From an uncultured Alphaproteobacteria bacterium (GTDB lineage: Bacteria > Pseudomonadota > Alphaproteobacteria > Rhizobiales > Beijerinckiaceae): a stretch of 64,000 nt of DNA. This document shows, in pieces, positions 26,443-35,026 of this stretch. The notes beneath the pieces were generated by a model, which was not told the origin of the DNA, did no database searches, and worked only from the letters and a program-made list of their open reading frames with translations. The stretch lies in the NCBI GenBank assembly GCA_937988775.1, contig CALKHP010000058.1, positions 95,565 to 159,564 on the forward strand, read 5' to 3'. Within the stretch, counting starts at the first letter, position 1, and each line of letters starts with the position of its first letter. The position numbers and the translations under genes are program-made.

Positions 26443-26979
26443 TCACGCGACCAACAACTGCGCGAAATCCGGCTTTGGCTGCAAGGCGCCGGCCGCATTG
26501 ACGAGGCCGGCCGCGCCGGACAACGCGCCCGTGCGCAATTCGAGCCCGAGAAAGCGCTCGCGCGCATAGGGGCCCGGCAGCCACAGCGCCTGCGTCAGCG
26601 CGGCACTGAAACCGAAGCGTTCATAGTAAGGCGCATCGCCGACCAGCACCACGCTATCATGGCCGAGCGCCTCGGCGCGCGACAGCCCGACGCGCATCAA
26701 CTGCGCGCCGATGCCGGCCGAGCGATAGGCCGCATCGACGGCGAGCGGCCCGAGCATCAGCGCCGGCCGGCTGGGCCCTGCCGCGACATGCCAGAAGCGC
26801 AGCGTGCCGATCAGGCGGCCGTCATCGCTGGCCACGAAAGACAGATCATCAGCCGGCAGGCGGCCCTCGCGCAGCCTTTCGCACGTCTTGGCGAAGCGCT
26901 CCTCGCGCCCGAAAGCGGCATCGAGCAGGGCTTCACGGGCCTGGACGTCGTCACGGCACTCGTCATGAACGCGGATCAT
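26443..26979 (-). CDS. GNAT N-acetyltransferase in polyamine cluster
   Basis: Cytoplasmic acetyltransferase of 178 residues. The acetyl-CoA motif A is seen as LGPLAVDAAYRSAGIGAQLMRVGL, with the C-terminal VLVGDAPYYERFGF segment typical of YhbS-like GNATs. ATG 26979 was chosen because GGAG precedes it by 8 bases; the frame also reaches a TTG at 26991. It sits between the decarboxylase and homospermidine synthase genes on the same strand with gaps of 118 and 175 bp. A polyamine substrate is possible but unproved. Confidence 0.83.
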   Translation of the reverse strand: MIRVHDECRDDVQAREALLDAAFGREERFAKTCERLREGRLPADDLSFVASDDGRLIGTLRFWHVAAGPSRPALMLGPLAVDAAYRSAGIGAQLMRVGLSRAEALGHDSVVLVGDAPYYERFGFSAALTQALWLPGPYARERFLGLELRTGALSGAAGLVNAAGALQPKPDFAQLLVA

Positions 26980-27097
26980 CGTCGTCTCCAACCAGATCGG
27001 GAGGCAAGGATTGCGCCATCGCCACGGCCAGCGCTGCGCGCGGCCGAACCAGCAAGCGGGGTGAAGGAAGTGACGGCCGGGCGTACCGGCCGTCGCG

Positions 27098-28231
27098 TCA
27101 GATCGTGTACTGCTTCAGGCCGGGCATGCCGTTGAAGTCACGCGACGAGTAGGTCGTCGTATAGGCGCCGGTGCCCTCGATCAGGATCTTGTCGCCGATC
27201 TCCAGGCTGACCGGCAGCATGTACGGCGTCTTCTCGTACAGCACGTCGACCGAATCGCAGGTCGGCCCGGCGACCACGCACGGCACCAGCGCATCGCCGT
27301 CGCGCGGCGTGCGCAGCGGATAGCGGATCGATTCGTCGATCGTCTCGGCCAGCCCGTGGAACTTGCCGATATCGAGATAGACCCAGCGCACGTCGTCCTC
27401 GGCATCCGACTTCTTGGACACCAGCACGACTTCCGACTCGATGATGCCGGCATTGCCGACCATGCCGCGGCCCGGCTCGATGATCGTCTCCGGGATGCGG
27501 TTGCCGAAATGCTTCCTGAGCGATTCGAAGATCGCCGCGCCATAGGCCTGCACCGCCGGCACGTCCTTCAGGTAGCGCGTCGGGAACCCGCCGCCGAGAT
27601 TGACCATGGCGAGGTGAATGCCGCGCTCGGCCATCTCGCGGAAAATCGCCGCGGTGGTGGCCAATGCACGGTCCCACATCTCGGGGTTGCCCTGCTGCGA
27701 ACCGACATGGAACGAGATGCCATGCGCCCTGAGGCCAAGACGATGGGCGTGCTCGAGCACGCGCGGCGCCATTTCGGGCACGCAGCCGAACTTGCGCGAC
27801 AGCGGCCAGTCGGCGCCCTCGCCATCGCACAGGATACGGCAGAACACCTTCGAGCCGGGCGCGGCACGGGCGATCTTCTCGACCTCGGCCTCGCAATCGA
27901 CCGCGAACAGCCGGATGCCGAGCGCGAAGGCGCGCGCGATGTCGCGCTCCTTCTTGATGGTGTTGCCATAGGAGATGCGCTCGGGCGTGGCGCCGGCGGC
28001 CAGCGCCATCTCGATCTCGCCGATCGAGGCGGTGTCGAAGCACGAGCCAAGCCTGGCCAGCAACGCCAGGATCTCCGGCGCCGGATTGGCCTTCACGGCA
28101 TAGAACACGCGCGTATCGGGCAGTGCCCGGGCAAACGCGGTATAGTTGTCGTGCACGATCGCCGTATCGACGACGAGGCACGGGCCGTCTTCGCGACGGT
28201 TGCGGAGGAATTCGCGGATACGATCCGACAT
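27098..28231 (-). CDS. Ornithine decarboxylase, PLP fold-type III
   Basis: Decarboxylase of 377 residues making putrescine from ornithine (some relatives also take lysine). The PLP lysine is K47 in FYAVKANP. HVGSQ and the glycine loop NLGGGFP bind the phosphate, and the catalytic cysteine lies in GPTCDSVDVLYE. The ATG is at 28231. The length is normal for the alpha/beta-barrel bacterial and eukaryote-like class. It heads the polyamine cluster with GNAT and homospermidine synthase. The 5' region is unusually long and structured (see the leader entry), implying control at RNA level. Confidence 0.9.
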   Translation of the reverse strand: MSDRIREFLRNRREDGPCLVVDTAIVHDNYTAFARALPDTRVFYAVKANPAPEILALLARLGSCFDTASIGEIEMALAAGATPERISYGNTIKKERDIARAFALGIRLFAVDCEAEVEKIARAAPGSKVFCRILCDGEGADWPLSRKFGCVPEMAPRVLEHAHRLGLRAHGISFHVGSQQGNPEMWDRALATTAAIFREMAERGIHLAMVNLGGGFPTRYLKDVPAVQAYGAAIFESLRKHFGNRIPETIIEPGRGMVGNAGIIESEVVLVSKKSDAEDDVRWVYLDIGKFHGLAETIDESIRYPLRTPRDGDALVPCVVAGPTCDSVDVLYEKTPYMLPVSLEIGDKILIEGTGAYTTTYSSRDFNGMPGLKQYTI

Positions 28232-28239
28232 GGCAGCAT

Positions 28240-28755
28240 CCCCTTCGCAGCCTGGGGCTGCACTGGCGATAACAAGAGACAGAAGACGAATCCGTCCGCG
28301 ACGACGCGATGGAGACGCGCCGTGACCTGAACGCTTCTGATATCGGCTCCTTGCGGAAACCGACGGTGCTGCGCCGAAAGTCGTGAATCGAGTGACGGGT
28401 TACCGCCGCAAGATGTCACGCCATCGCTTGGATTGGGATGACCCGCTCCGCACGCCCGGCAAGATGGACAAGCCTCTTCGGTGCACCGACCTGTGGAGGG
28501 CCGACACGAGACCAAAAAAGCCCGTTCCGTCGTTGCTTTGAGTCGCGTCACCCGCTTCGGGCGGGGCCGCCGGTTCGCCTCCGGCTGCCGGTCCGTTCTT
28601 TTGGGAGCTCGGCCCAACCCGAAGGTTGTACCGCCCTCCCAACGACTGGTGTCTTTCCGGCCTCTTGTCCGGAGCTCCACCGACCGGCACGCGACCACAG
28701 GCACGTGCGAAATTGGGCAGGGTGAGAGATAGCATAATCGCTCCCCGATTCAATA
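28240..28755 (-). ncRNA. Structured 5' leader of ornithine decarboxylase, candidate speF RNA motif
   Basis: About 500 nt of non-protein-like DNA precede the decarboxylase ATG on the minus strand. Reading 5' to 3' it holds a GGAGCTCC-containing stem, a long helix GGGAG...CTCCC (28637-28641 with 28602-28606) enclosing CAACC-TTCG-GGTTG (28615-28628, a UUCG tetraloop), a GCCGG...CCGGC hairpin, a CCCGC...GCGGG hairpin, and a T6 run near 28513-28518. Alphaproteobacteria are known to carry the speF RNA element upstream of ornithine decarboxylases; position and complexity fit. Assignment was not verified by covariance search. Confidence 0.5.
28400..28735 (-). CDS. Candidate upstream ORF in the ornithine decarboxylase leader
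   Basis: An ATG at 28735 is preceded by GGGGAG at a six-base spacing, one of the better ribosome sites in the region. The frame opens MLSLTLPNFARACGRVPVGG and stays open for 111 codons through the structured leader, ending 168 bases before the decarboxylase ATG. The C-terminal part does not look like a folded protein, so only its translation start may matter, for example as a sensor peptide or ribosome-stalling uORF. It could be chance; the strong ribosome site is the main argument. Confidence 0.3.
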   Translation of the reverse strand: MLSLTLPNFARACGRVPVGGAPDKRPERHQSLGGRYNLRVGPSSQKNGPAAGGEPAAPPEAGDATQSNDGTGFFGLVSALHRSVHRRGLSILPGVRSGSSQSKRWRDILRR

Positions 28756-28883
28756 GGAAAACGCATCGCCGCCGCATCAATTATCGGACATCTGCCGCGC
28801 GACCGCCAAAGCACTTTGCCGGCGGCCTCAATCGTGCCACGAAGGCACCGAAAAACGCCGTGCTCAAGGAGCCGCCCAGCAAA

Positions 28884-30470
28884 ATGACGACGCCCGTATT
28901 CGATCGCCGGTCTGTTCTCGCCCGGGCTACCGGCCTGCTGGTCCTGAGCGGCCTGCCGGCGCTCGCCCAGGTCCCTCCCGCCAAGCCGACGCCGCCGTTG
29001 CAGCCGCCGGCCCGGTTCGGCTTCGAGGATGTCGTCAAGCGCGCCAAGGAACTGGCCGCCTCGCCGTTCGACGGCCGGCTGCCCGAATTGCCCGAGCCGT
29101 TGCAGCGCCTCGATTTCGATGCCTGGCGCGCCATCAGGTTCCGGCCGGACCGCGCCCTGCTCGCGCAGGGCGACAGCCCGTTCCGCATGCAGATGTTCCA
29201 CCCCGGCTTCCTGCACAAGCGCACCGTCATCGTGAATGTGGTGCGCGACGGCATCCCCGCGCCGGTGCCCTTTGCCACCAACCTGTTCGATTACGGCCCG
29301 ACCAAGCTCGACAAGGCCCTGCCGGTCAATCTCGGCTTTGCCGGCTTCAGGCTGCACTATCCGCTCAACAGCCCGCTCGTGTTCGACGAGTTGATCTCCT
29401 TCCTCGGCACGAGCTATTTCCGCTTCCTCGGCCGTGGCCAGAAATACGGGCTTTCCGCGCGCGGGCTTGCCATCGGCATCGGCGCCAAGGAGACCGAGGA
29501 ATTCCCGTTCTTCCGCGAGTTCTGGGTCGAGCAGCCCGGCGCCAATGCCGAGCGCGTCGTGATCTACGCGCTGCTCGATGGCGAATCGGCGACCGGCGCC
29601 TACCAGTTCAATGTTTATCCGGGCAACGAGACCACCGTCGACATCACCGCCCAGCTCGTCATCCGCAAGCCGATCGCCAAGCTCGGCATCGCGCCGCTGA
29701 GCTCGATGTTCTTCTACGGCGAGGTCGAGCCTGGCCGCCACGAGGACTATCGCCCCGAACTGCACGATTCGGACGGGCTGCAAATCCACAGCGGCACCGG
29801 CGAGCGCATCTGGCGCCCGTTGCGCAATCCGCGCGAGGCCGAAACCTCGGTGTTCATCGACAAGGACCCGCGCGGCTTCGGCCTGATGCAGCGCGACCGC
29901 AACTTCGAGCACTATCAGGATCTCGACCTGCATTACGAGGCGCGGCCGAGCTACTGGGTCGAGCCGCATAGCGGCTGGGGCGACGGCCGCATCGAATTGC
30001 TGGAAATTCCGACCTCGGACGAAACCAACGACAATATCGTCGCCTCCTGGGTGCCCAAGACCCCGGTGGAAGCCGGCCAGATGCCGAGCTTCCGCTATAG
30101 CCTGCGCGCCATGCTCGCCGCCGACCGCCTGACGCCTGGCGGCTGCGCCATCAACACCTTCCGCACCAGCGCGCGCGCCCTTGGCTCCAACGAATCGCCG
30201 GCAAGCGGCACGACGCGCTTCCTGATCGATTTCGCCGGCGGCGACCTCGCCTATTACCTGCCGGCGCCGCATGAAGTGGAGGTGGTGCCGACCGTCACCA
30301 ACGGCACCGTCAAGCGCACCTTCGTCATGCCGAACCCGCAGACCAGGGGCTTCCGGGCCGGCATCGACATTCAGCTCGATTCCGGCCAGAGCACGGACCT
30401 GCGCGCCTTCCTGCGCACCGGCCAGCGCGCCCTCACCGAAACCTGGACCTTGCCCTGGAAGGCGCAATAG
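28884..30470 (+). CDS. Glucan biosynthesis protein OpgG/OpgD family, second paralogue
   Basis: Tat-exported periplasmic protein of 528 residues. The N-terminus FDRRSVLARATGLLVLSG is a twin-arginine signal cleaved near ALAQV. The fold is shared with the protein at 16254: LGFAGFRLHYPLN, FLGTSYFRFLGRGQKYGLSARG, LHDSDGLQIHSGTGERIWRPL and ALTETWTLPWK at the C-terminus. A role in periplasmic glucan backbone processing is expected. The start ATG 28884 has AAGGAG 12 bases upstream. The frame is open further upstream to 28626, but that part overlaps the polyamine leader and lacks family similarity. Confidence 0.85.
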   Translation: MTTPVFDRRSVLARATGLLVLSGLPALAQVPPAKPTPPLQPPARFGFEDVVKRAKELAASPFDGRLPELPEPLQRLDFDAWRAIRFRPDRALLAQGDSPFRMQMFHPGFLHKRTVIVNVVRDGIPAPVPFATNLFDYGPTKLDKALPVNLGFAGFRLHYPLNSPLVFDELISFLGTSYFRFLGRGQKYGLSARGLAIGIGAKETEEFPFFREFWVEQPGANAERVVIYALLDGESATGAYQFNVYPGNETTVDITAQLVIRKPIAKLGIAPLSSMFFYGEVEPGRHEDYRPELHDSDGLQIHSGTGERIWRPLRNPREAETSVFIDKDPRGFGLMQRDRNFEHYQDLDLHYEARPSYWVEPHSGWGDGRIELLEIPTSDETNDNIVASWVPKTPVEAGQMPSFRYSLRAMLAADRLTPGGCAINTFRTSARALGSNESPASGTTRFLIDFAGGDLAYYLPAPHEVEVVPTVTNGTVKRTFVMPNPQTRGFRAGIDIQLDSGQSTDLRAFLRTGQRALTETWTLPWKAQ

Positions 30471-30605
30471 GCCGTGGCCGGCATCGCGTGCGGGAAGACA
30501 CCCGTTCCGGCAGCGGCCATTCCGTTCGGGCGCGCGAGCGTGCTAGACAGTTCGGATAGAAACCGTCGGTCCGCGAAGTCGGGACGGTCAGGGGAGGGTT
30601 TTGCC

Positions 30606-31622
30606 ATGCTGCCACGTCGTGCATTCGTGCTGGCTCTCGCAGCGGCAGCAGCCGCTGCCGCCGGCACCGGACAGGCGGCGGCCCTCGACAAGGTCACCTT
30701 CGGCACCAACTGGCTCGCCGAGGCCGAGCATGGCGGCTACTATCAGGCGGTCGCCGACGGCACCTATGCCAAATACGGGCTCGACGTCACCATCCAGCAG
30801 GGCGGCCCGACCGCCAATAACCGCATGCTGCTTCCCGTCGGCAAGATCGAGTTCTATCTCGGCGCCAACATGATCCAGGCCTTCGCGGCGGTGGAGGAAA
30901 ACATCCCGACCGTGGTGGTCGCGGCGATCTTCCAGAAAGACCCGCAGGTGTTGATGAGCCATCCGGGCGTCGGCCTCGACACGTTCGATGACCTCAAGAA
31001 ATCCGACAACATCCTGATCTCGAAGGAAGGCATCGCCTCCTATTACCAGTGGCTCAAGACCGAGAAGGGTTTTAGCGAGAAGCAGGTCAAGCCCTACATG
31101 TTCAACGCCGCGCCCTTCATCACCGACAAGCGCGCCGTGCAGCAAGGCTACGTCACCTCCGAACCCTATCAGATCGAGACCAAGGCCGGCTTCAAGCCGA
31201 ATGTCTTCCTGCTCGCCGATTACGGTTTCGACACCTATTCGACCACCATCGAGACGACGCGAAAGCTGATCGAGACCAAGCCGGACCTGGTGCAGCGCTT
31301 CGTCGATGCCTCGATCATCGGCTGGTACAATTACATCTACGGCGACAACCGGGCCGCCAACGCGCTGATCAAGAAAGACAACCCCGAAATGACCGACGCG
31401 CTGCTCGCCAATGGCGTCGCCAAGATGAAGGAATACGGCATCGTCGATTCGGGCGATGCGCTGAAGCTCGGCATCGGCGCGATGAGCGACCACCAGATCA
31501 AGAGCTTCTTCGACAAGATGGTGCGCGCCAAGGTCGTCAAGGCCGGCACCGATTACTGGCGCTCCTATACGCTGCAATTCGTCAACAAGGGCGTCGGGCT
31601 CGATCTGCGCCCGAAGCCGTGA
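30606..31622 (+). CDS. ABC transporter substrate-binding protein, NMT1/THI5-like
   Basis: Periplasmic binding protein of 338 residues. A Tat-like or Sec signal (PRRAFVLALAAAAAAAAG, cleaved near AAALDK) precedes a NMT1/SsuA/TauA-type fold starting VTFGTNWLAEAEHGGYYQAVADG. Relatives bind pyrimidine thiamine precursors, sulfonates or riboflavin-like compounds; the HGGYYQA pattern is closest to the pyrimidine-type group, so a heterocycle is plausible. The ATG at 30606 follows GGGGAGGG. It heads an operon with ATPase and permease, each overlapping by 4 bp. No thiamine riboswitch was recognised upstream. Confidence 0.88.
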   Translation: MLPRRAFVLALAAAAAAAAGTGQAAALDKVTFGTNWLAEAEHGGYYQAVADGTYAKYGLDVTIQQGGPTANNRMLLPVGKIEFYLGANMIQAFAAVEENIPTVVVAAIFQKDPQVLMSHPGVGLDTFDDLKKSDNILISKEGIASYYQWLKTEKGFSEKQVKPYMFNAAPFITDKRAVQQGYVTSEPYQIETKAGFKPNVFLLADYGFDTYSTTIETTRKLIETKPDLVQRFVDASIIGWYNYIYGDNRAANALIKKDNPEMTDALLANGVAKMKEYGIVDSGDALKLGIGAMSDHQIKSFFDKMVRAKVVKAGTDYWRSYTLQFVNKGVGLDLRPKP

Positions 31623-32422
31623 CGGACGCGGCCGCTCCCACCAAGGCGGCGCCAGCCCCGCCCCTGCTGCGGCTCGAGCGTGTCTCGAAAACCTTTCCCA
31701 ACGGCACCATGGCGCTCGATGCACTCTCGCTCGCCATCGGGCAGGGCGAGTTCGTCTCGCTGCTCGGCCCCTCGGGCTGCGGCAAGTCGACGGCGCTCCG
31801 GCTGATCGCCGGCCTGATCGCCCCCACGGCTGGCGACATCGTCTGGAACGATGCCGGCCGCGCCGGGCATCGCGCGTTGAGTTTCGTGTTCCAGGAATCG
31901 ACGCTGATGCCGTGGGCGACCGCCTTCGACAACGTCATGATGCCGCTCAAGCTGCGCGGCATGCGCCGCACTGAAGCCGCCCCGCGCGTGCTCGAGGCGC
32001 TTGCCCAGGTCGGCCTGCCCGACAGCGCCGGCGCCTACCCGCGCGAATTGTCGGGCGGCATGAAGATGCGCGTCTCGATTGCGCGCGCCCTGGTCACCGA
32101 GCCGACGCTGCTGTTGATGGACGAGCCATTCGCCGCCCTCGACGAGATCACCCGCTTTCGCCTCAACCAGGACCTGCTACAACTCTACCGCAGCCGCGCC
32201 ATGACGATCGTCTTCGTGACGCACTCGATCTACGAGAGCGTCTTCCTGTCGAGCCGCGTGGTGGTGATGGCGCCGCGCCCCGGCCGTGTCGTCAGCGCCA
32301 TCGATGTGCCGCTCGCCTATCCGCGCCCCGAGGCGCTGCGCAGCGATGCCGCCTATAACCGGCTCTGCAACCATCTCTCCGAAGCGCTGCACACGGCGAT
32401 GGCGCCGCGGGATTTCCTGTGA
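31619..32422 (+). CDS. ABC transporter ATP-binding protein (SsuB/TauB/ThiZ type)
   Basis: Cytoplasmic ATPase of 267 residues. Walker A GPSGCGKST, the signature LSGGMKMRVSIARAL, Walker B LLLMDEPFAALDEITR and the switch histidine in FVTHSIYE are all present. GTG 31619 overlaps the binding-protein stop, and its own stop overlaps the permease GTG. This is the nucleotide-binding subunit for the importer whose other parts flank it. Confidence 0.9.
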   Translation: MTDAAAPTKAAPAPPLLRLERVSKTFPNGTMALDALSLAIGQGEFVSLLGPSGCGKSTALRLIAGLIAPTAGDIVWNDAGRAGHRALSFVFQESTLMPWATAFDNVMMPLKLRGMRRTEAAPRVLEALAQVGLPDSAGAYPRELSGGMKMRVSIARALVTEPTLLLMDEPFAALDEITRFRLNQDLLQLYRSRAMTIVFVTHSIYESVFLSSRVVVMAPRPGRVVSAIDVPLAYPRPEALRSDAAYNRLCNHLSEALHTAMAPRDFL

Positions 32423-33210
32423 GCCGCCTGCCTGCGCTCGGGCGCATCCTGTTGCCGGCTATCTTCATGGCCGCTCTGCTCATGGCCTGGGAAATGCTGG
32501 TGCGGCTGGCGGCGATCCCGCCCTATGTGCTGCCCTCGCCGACGCTGATCGGCGCCACGCTGATCAATGACTGGCCGCTCCTGTCGCGCGCGCTCGTCGT
32601 CACGCTGATCACCACGCTGGAAGGTTTGGCGCTGGCGCTGGTCGGCGGCGTCGGGCTGGCGCTGCTGTTTGCCCGCTCGCGCACCATCGAATGGGTGCTT
32701 TACCCCTATGCGGTCATCCTGCAGGTCACGCCGATCATCGCCATCGCGCCGCTGCTGCTGATCTATACCAGTTCCGAAACCACGGTGCTGATCTGTGCCT
32801 GGATCGTCGCCTTCTTTCCGATCCTGTCCAACACCACCACCGGCCTGCGCGCCACCGACCGCAACCTGCTCGCCCTGTTCACATTGTATGGCGCCAGCAG
32901 CTGGCAGGTGCTGTGGCATCTGCGCATGCGCGCGGCGCTGCCGTATTTCCTCGCCGGCTTGCGCATCGGCGGCGGTCTGTCGCTGATCGGCGCGGTGGTG
33001 GCCGAGATCGCCGCCGGCTCGGCCGGCGCCGGCGGCGGCCTTGCCTACCGCATCGTCGAGGCGCAGTACCGGCTCAACATCCCGCGCATGTTCGCAGCGC
33101 TCATCCTGCTCGCGGTCGCTGGCATCGCCATCTTCGCCGTGCTTTCGGGCATCTCGCATCTGCTGCTGCGCCGCTGGCACGAGAGTGCTCTCGCGCCACC
33201 CGAGCGCTAG
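32419..33210 (+). CDS. ABC transporter permease (SsuC/TauC/ThiX type)
   Basis: Inner-membrane permease of 263 residues with six predicted helices and a BPD_transp_1 core. The EAA-like loop appears as LFTLYGASSWQVLWHLRMRAALPYFLAGLRIGGGLSLIGAVVAEI. GTG 32419 overlaps the ATPase stop. It completes a three-gene importer with the NMT1-like binding protein. Confidence 0.9.
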   Translation: MSRLPALGRILLPAIFMAALLMAWEMLVRLAAIPPYVLPSPTLIGATLINDWPLLSRALVVTLITTLEGLALALVGGVGLALLFARSRTIEWVLYPYAVILQVTPIIAIAPLLLIYTSSETTVLICAWIVAFFPILSNTTTGLRATDRNLLALFTLYGASSWQVLWHLRMRAALPYFLAGLRIGGGLSLIGAVVAEIAAGSAGAGGGLAYRIVEAQYRLNIPRMFAALILLAVAGIAIFAVLSGISHLLLRRWHESALAPPER

Positions 33211-33307
33211 CCAATGTCGGGCCTTGCACGGGACTGTCACAAAACCATCGCATAATTCCGCCTATAGCAGTTACGGTTTGCCGGCTTACTGCTGCCAGGG
33301 GAGAGTG

Positions 33308-33790
33308 ATGAAAGACGCGATCGAGAAATCTCTTGGCGCCCATGTCGCCCATACCGCCCGCCTGCACCGCGCCAGAGCCGCGCAATTGCTGCGCGATCTC
33401 GGGCTGTTTCCCGGCCAGGAACGCGTGCTGCAACTGCTGGCGACCAACAGCCGCATGTCCATGGGCGATCTCGCCGGCGCGCTCAAGGTCAGGCCGCCGA
33501 CGATCTCCAAGACCATTGGCCGGCTGGCAGCCCAGGGGCTCGTCGTGCGGCTCGGCTCGGAAAACGACGCGCGCGTCGTCGACGTCATGCTGACCGAGCC
33601 GGGCGAGGAGCGCGCCGCGCTGATCCTCGGCATCTGGGGCCAGATCGAGGACGAGATGACCGACGGGCTCGACGGCAAGGACCGCCGCCGCCTGCGCAAG
33701 CTGCTGCGACGCGCCACCCGCAACCTGACCGAGGCGGTCGGCGCCGAAATGACCGAGATCGAGCCGTCCGACGACGACGAGGACGCCTGA
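33308..33790 (+). CDS. MarR-family transcriptional regulator
   Basis: 160-residue winged-helix regulator. A long N-terminal helix (residues 1-40) is followed by the wHTH MSMGDLAGALKVRPPTISKTIGRLAAQGLVVRLGSENDARVVDVMLT and a C-terminal dimer helix, with an acidic tail IEPSDDDEDA. ATG 33308 has AGGGGAGAG immediately upstream. It lies 97 bp after the ABC permease gene and 162 bp before the dehydrogenase gene, either of which may be its target. An AGCAGT...ACTGCT inverted repeat at 33266-33293 in its own upstream region could be an autoregulatory site. Confidence 0.87.
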   Translation: MKDAIEKSLGAHVAHTARLHRARAAQLLRDLGLFPGQERVLQLLATNSRMSMGDLAGALKVRPPTISKTIGRLAAQGLVVRLGSENDARVVDVMLTEPGEERAALILGIWGQIEDEMTDGLDGKDRRRLRKLLRRATRNLTEAVGAEMTEIEPSDDDEDA

Positions 33791-33883
33791 AACAGCGTCG
33801 CGCCGAGCCTGCCTCGACGAATGCATAACTGCTTTGCCGATCCATCGCGGGAATTGATTGCTGGCAACTGCCATCCGAGGTTG

Positions 33884-33907
33884 TTATTTGCGCTGCAACG
33901 GAAATAA
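33884..33907. promoter_or_regulatory. AT-rich inverted repeat upstream of hydroxyacid dehydrogenase gene
   Basis: TTATTTGCG-N6-CGGAAATAA is a 24-bp near-palindrome (one mismatch in nine-base arms), 46 bp before the dehydrogenase GTG and just after the MarR gene. Symmetry and size fit a MarR-type operator. Confidence 0.4.
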
Positions 33908-33952
33908 TCACCTCTGGCCCACGTCACCGATATCAATGATGGAATTTGCACC

Positions 33953-34915
33953 GTGTCCGATTTCGCCGTCCTGATCCCGACCCCCACCATGCCGCTCATC
34001 GTCGATGGGCTCGCCGCCAAGATGACCGTCTACAAGATCTGGGAACAGGCGGACGAGAAAGCCTTCCTCGCCGCCCATGCCGGCAAGGTGACCGCGATCG
34101 CCGGCAGCTTCCATGCCCGCAAGATCGACGAAGCCTTCATGAAGCAGTTCCCGAACCTGAAGATCGTCTCGAATTTCGGCGTCGGCTATGATGGCGTCGA
34201 CGCAGCCTATGCCGGCAAGCACGGCATCACCGTCACCAACACGCCCGACGTGCTCACCGAGGAGGTCGCCGACCTCGCCCTCGGCCTGCTGCTCTCCACG
34301 GTGCGTGAACTGCCGCGCGCCGAGCACCACCTGCGCGCCGGCAAATGGCCGCAGGGGCCATATCCGCTGAGCGCGACGCTGCAGGGCCGCACCATGGGCG
34401 TGCTCGGGCTCGGCCGCATCGGCAAGGCGATCGCGCGCCGCGCCGAGGCATTCGGCGTCAAGGTCGCCTATACCGGCCGCAACAAGCAGGCCGGCGTCGC
34501 CTATCCCTATTATGCCGACCTGACCGCGCTCGCCCGCGACGTCGATATCCTGATGGTCGTGGCACCAGGCAGCGCCAGCACCTATCGCATCGTCAACAAG
34601 CAGGTTCTCGAGGCGCTCGGCCCGAACGGCATCCTGATCAACGTGGCGCGCGGCAGCGTCGTCGACGAGCCGGCGCTGATCGAGGCTCTCAAGGCGAAGA
34701 AAATCCTTGCCGCCGGCCTCGACGTGTTCGAGCACGAGCCCAAGGTGCCGGCCGAGTTGATCGCGCTGGAAAACACCGTGCTGCTGCCGCATGTCGGTTC
34801 GGCCTCGGTGGCGACGCGCAATGCCATGGGGCAATTGGTGGTCGATAACGTGGCCTCGTTCGCCGCCGGCAAAGGCCCGCTGACGCCGGTCGCCGAGACG
34901 CCCTGGAAGGCCTGA
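33953..34915 (+). CDS. D-isomer-specific 2-hydroxyacid dehydrogenase (GhrB/hydroxypyruvate reductase-like)
   Basis: NAD(P)-dependent dehydrogenase of 320 residues. The Rossmann motif is GVLGLGRIGKAIARRAEAFG (about residues 145-164). Catalytic residues are the arginine in INVARGSVVDE, the glutamate in VFEHEPKVP and the histidine in LLPHVGSAS. It reduces 2-oxo acids such as glyoxylate or hydroxypyruvate, or oxidises the corresponding D-hydroxyacids. The start is GTG at 33953. It is monocistronic, behind a candidate MarR operator. Confidence 0.9.
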   Translation: MSDFAVLIPTPTMPLIVDGLAAKMTVYKIWEQADEKAFLAAHAGKVTAIAGSFHARKIDEAFMKQFPNLKIVSNFGVGYDGVDAAYAGKHGITVTNTPDVLTEEVADLALGLLLSTVRELPRAEHHLRAGKWPQGPYPLSATLQGRTMGVLGLGRIGKAIARRAEAFGVKVAYTGRNKQAGVAYPYYADLTALARDVDILMVVAPGSASTYRIVNKQVLEALGPNGILINVARGSVVDEPALIEALKAKKILAAGLDVFEHEPKVPAELIALENTVLLPHVGSASVATRNAMGQLVVDNVASFAAGKGPLTPVAETPWKA

Positions 34916-34923
34916 GCGCTCGG

Positions 34924-34948
34924 GCAAGTTCGTCCGTTACGAACTTGC
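34924..34948. terminator. Hairpin between convergent dehydrogenase and GGDEF genes
   Basis: A perfect 10-bp stem, GCAAGTTCGT with ACGAACTTGC, around a five-base loop lies 9 bp after the dehydrogenase stop and 79 bp before the convergent GGDEF gene stop. There is no strong T-run on either side, so it may be a bidirectional but weak or Rho-assisted terminator. Confidence 0.5.
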
Positions 34949-35026
34949 TCCGCCCATAATTTGCTCTAACGACACGGCCCCCGCGCGGCTCGCCGCCGGG
35001 GGCGATCCAGGCCGATCGCGCCGCGT

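Noticed and set aside
28626..28883. Upstream extension of the second OpgG/D protein
   Set aside because: It falls within the antisense of the polyamine leader and precedes a clean Tat signal at ATG 28884.
30471..30605. Possible thiamine (TPP) riboswitch before the NMT1/THI5-like operon
   Set aside because: Looked for the CUGAGA and GGGA-type conserved THI-box elements; none are present.
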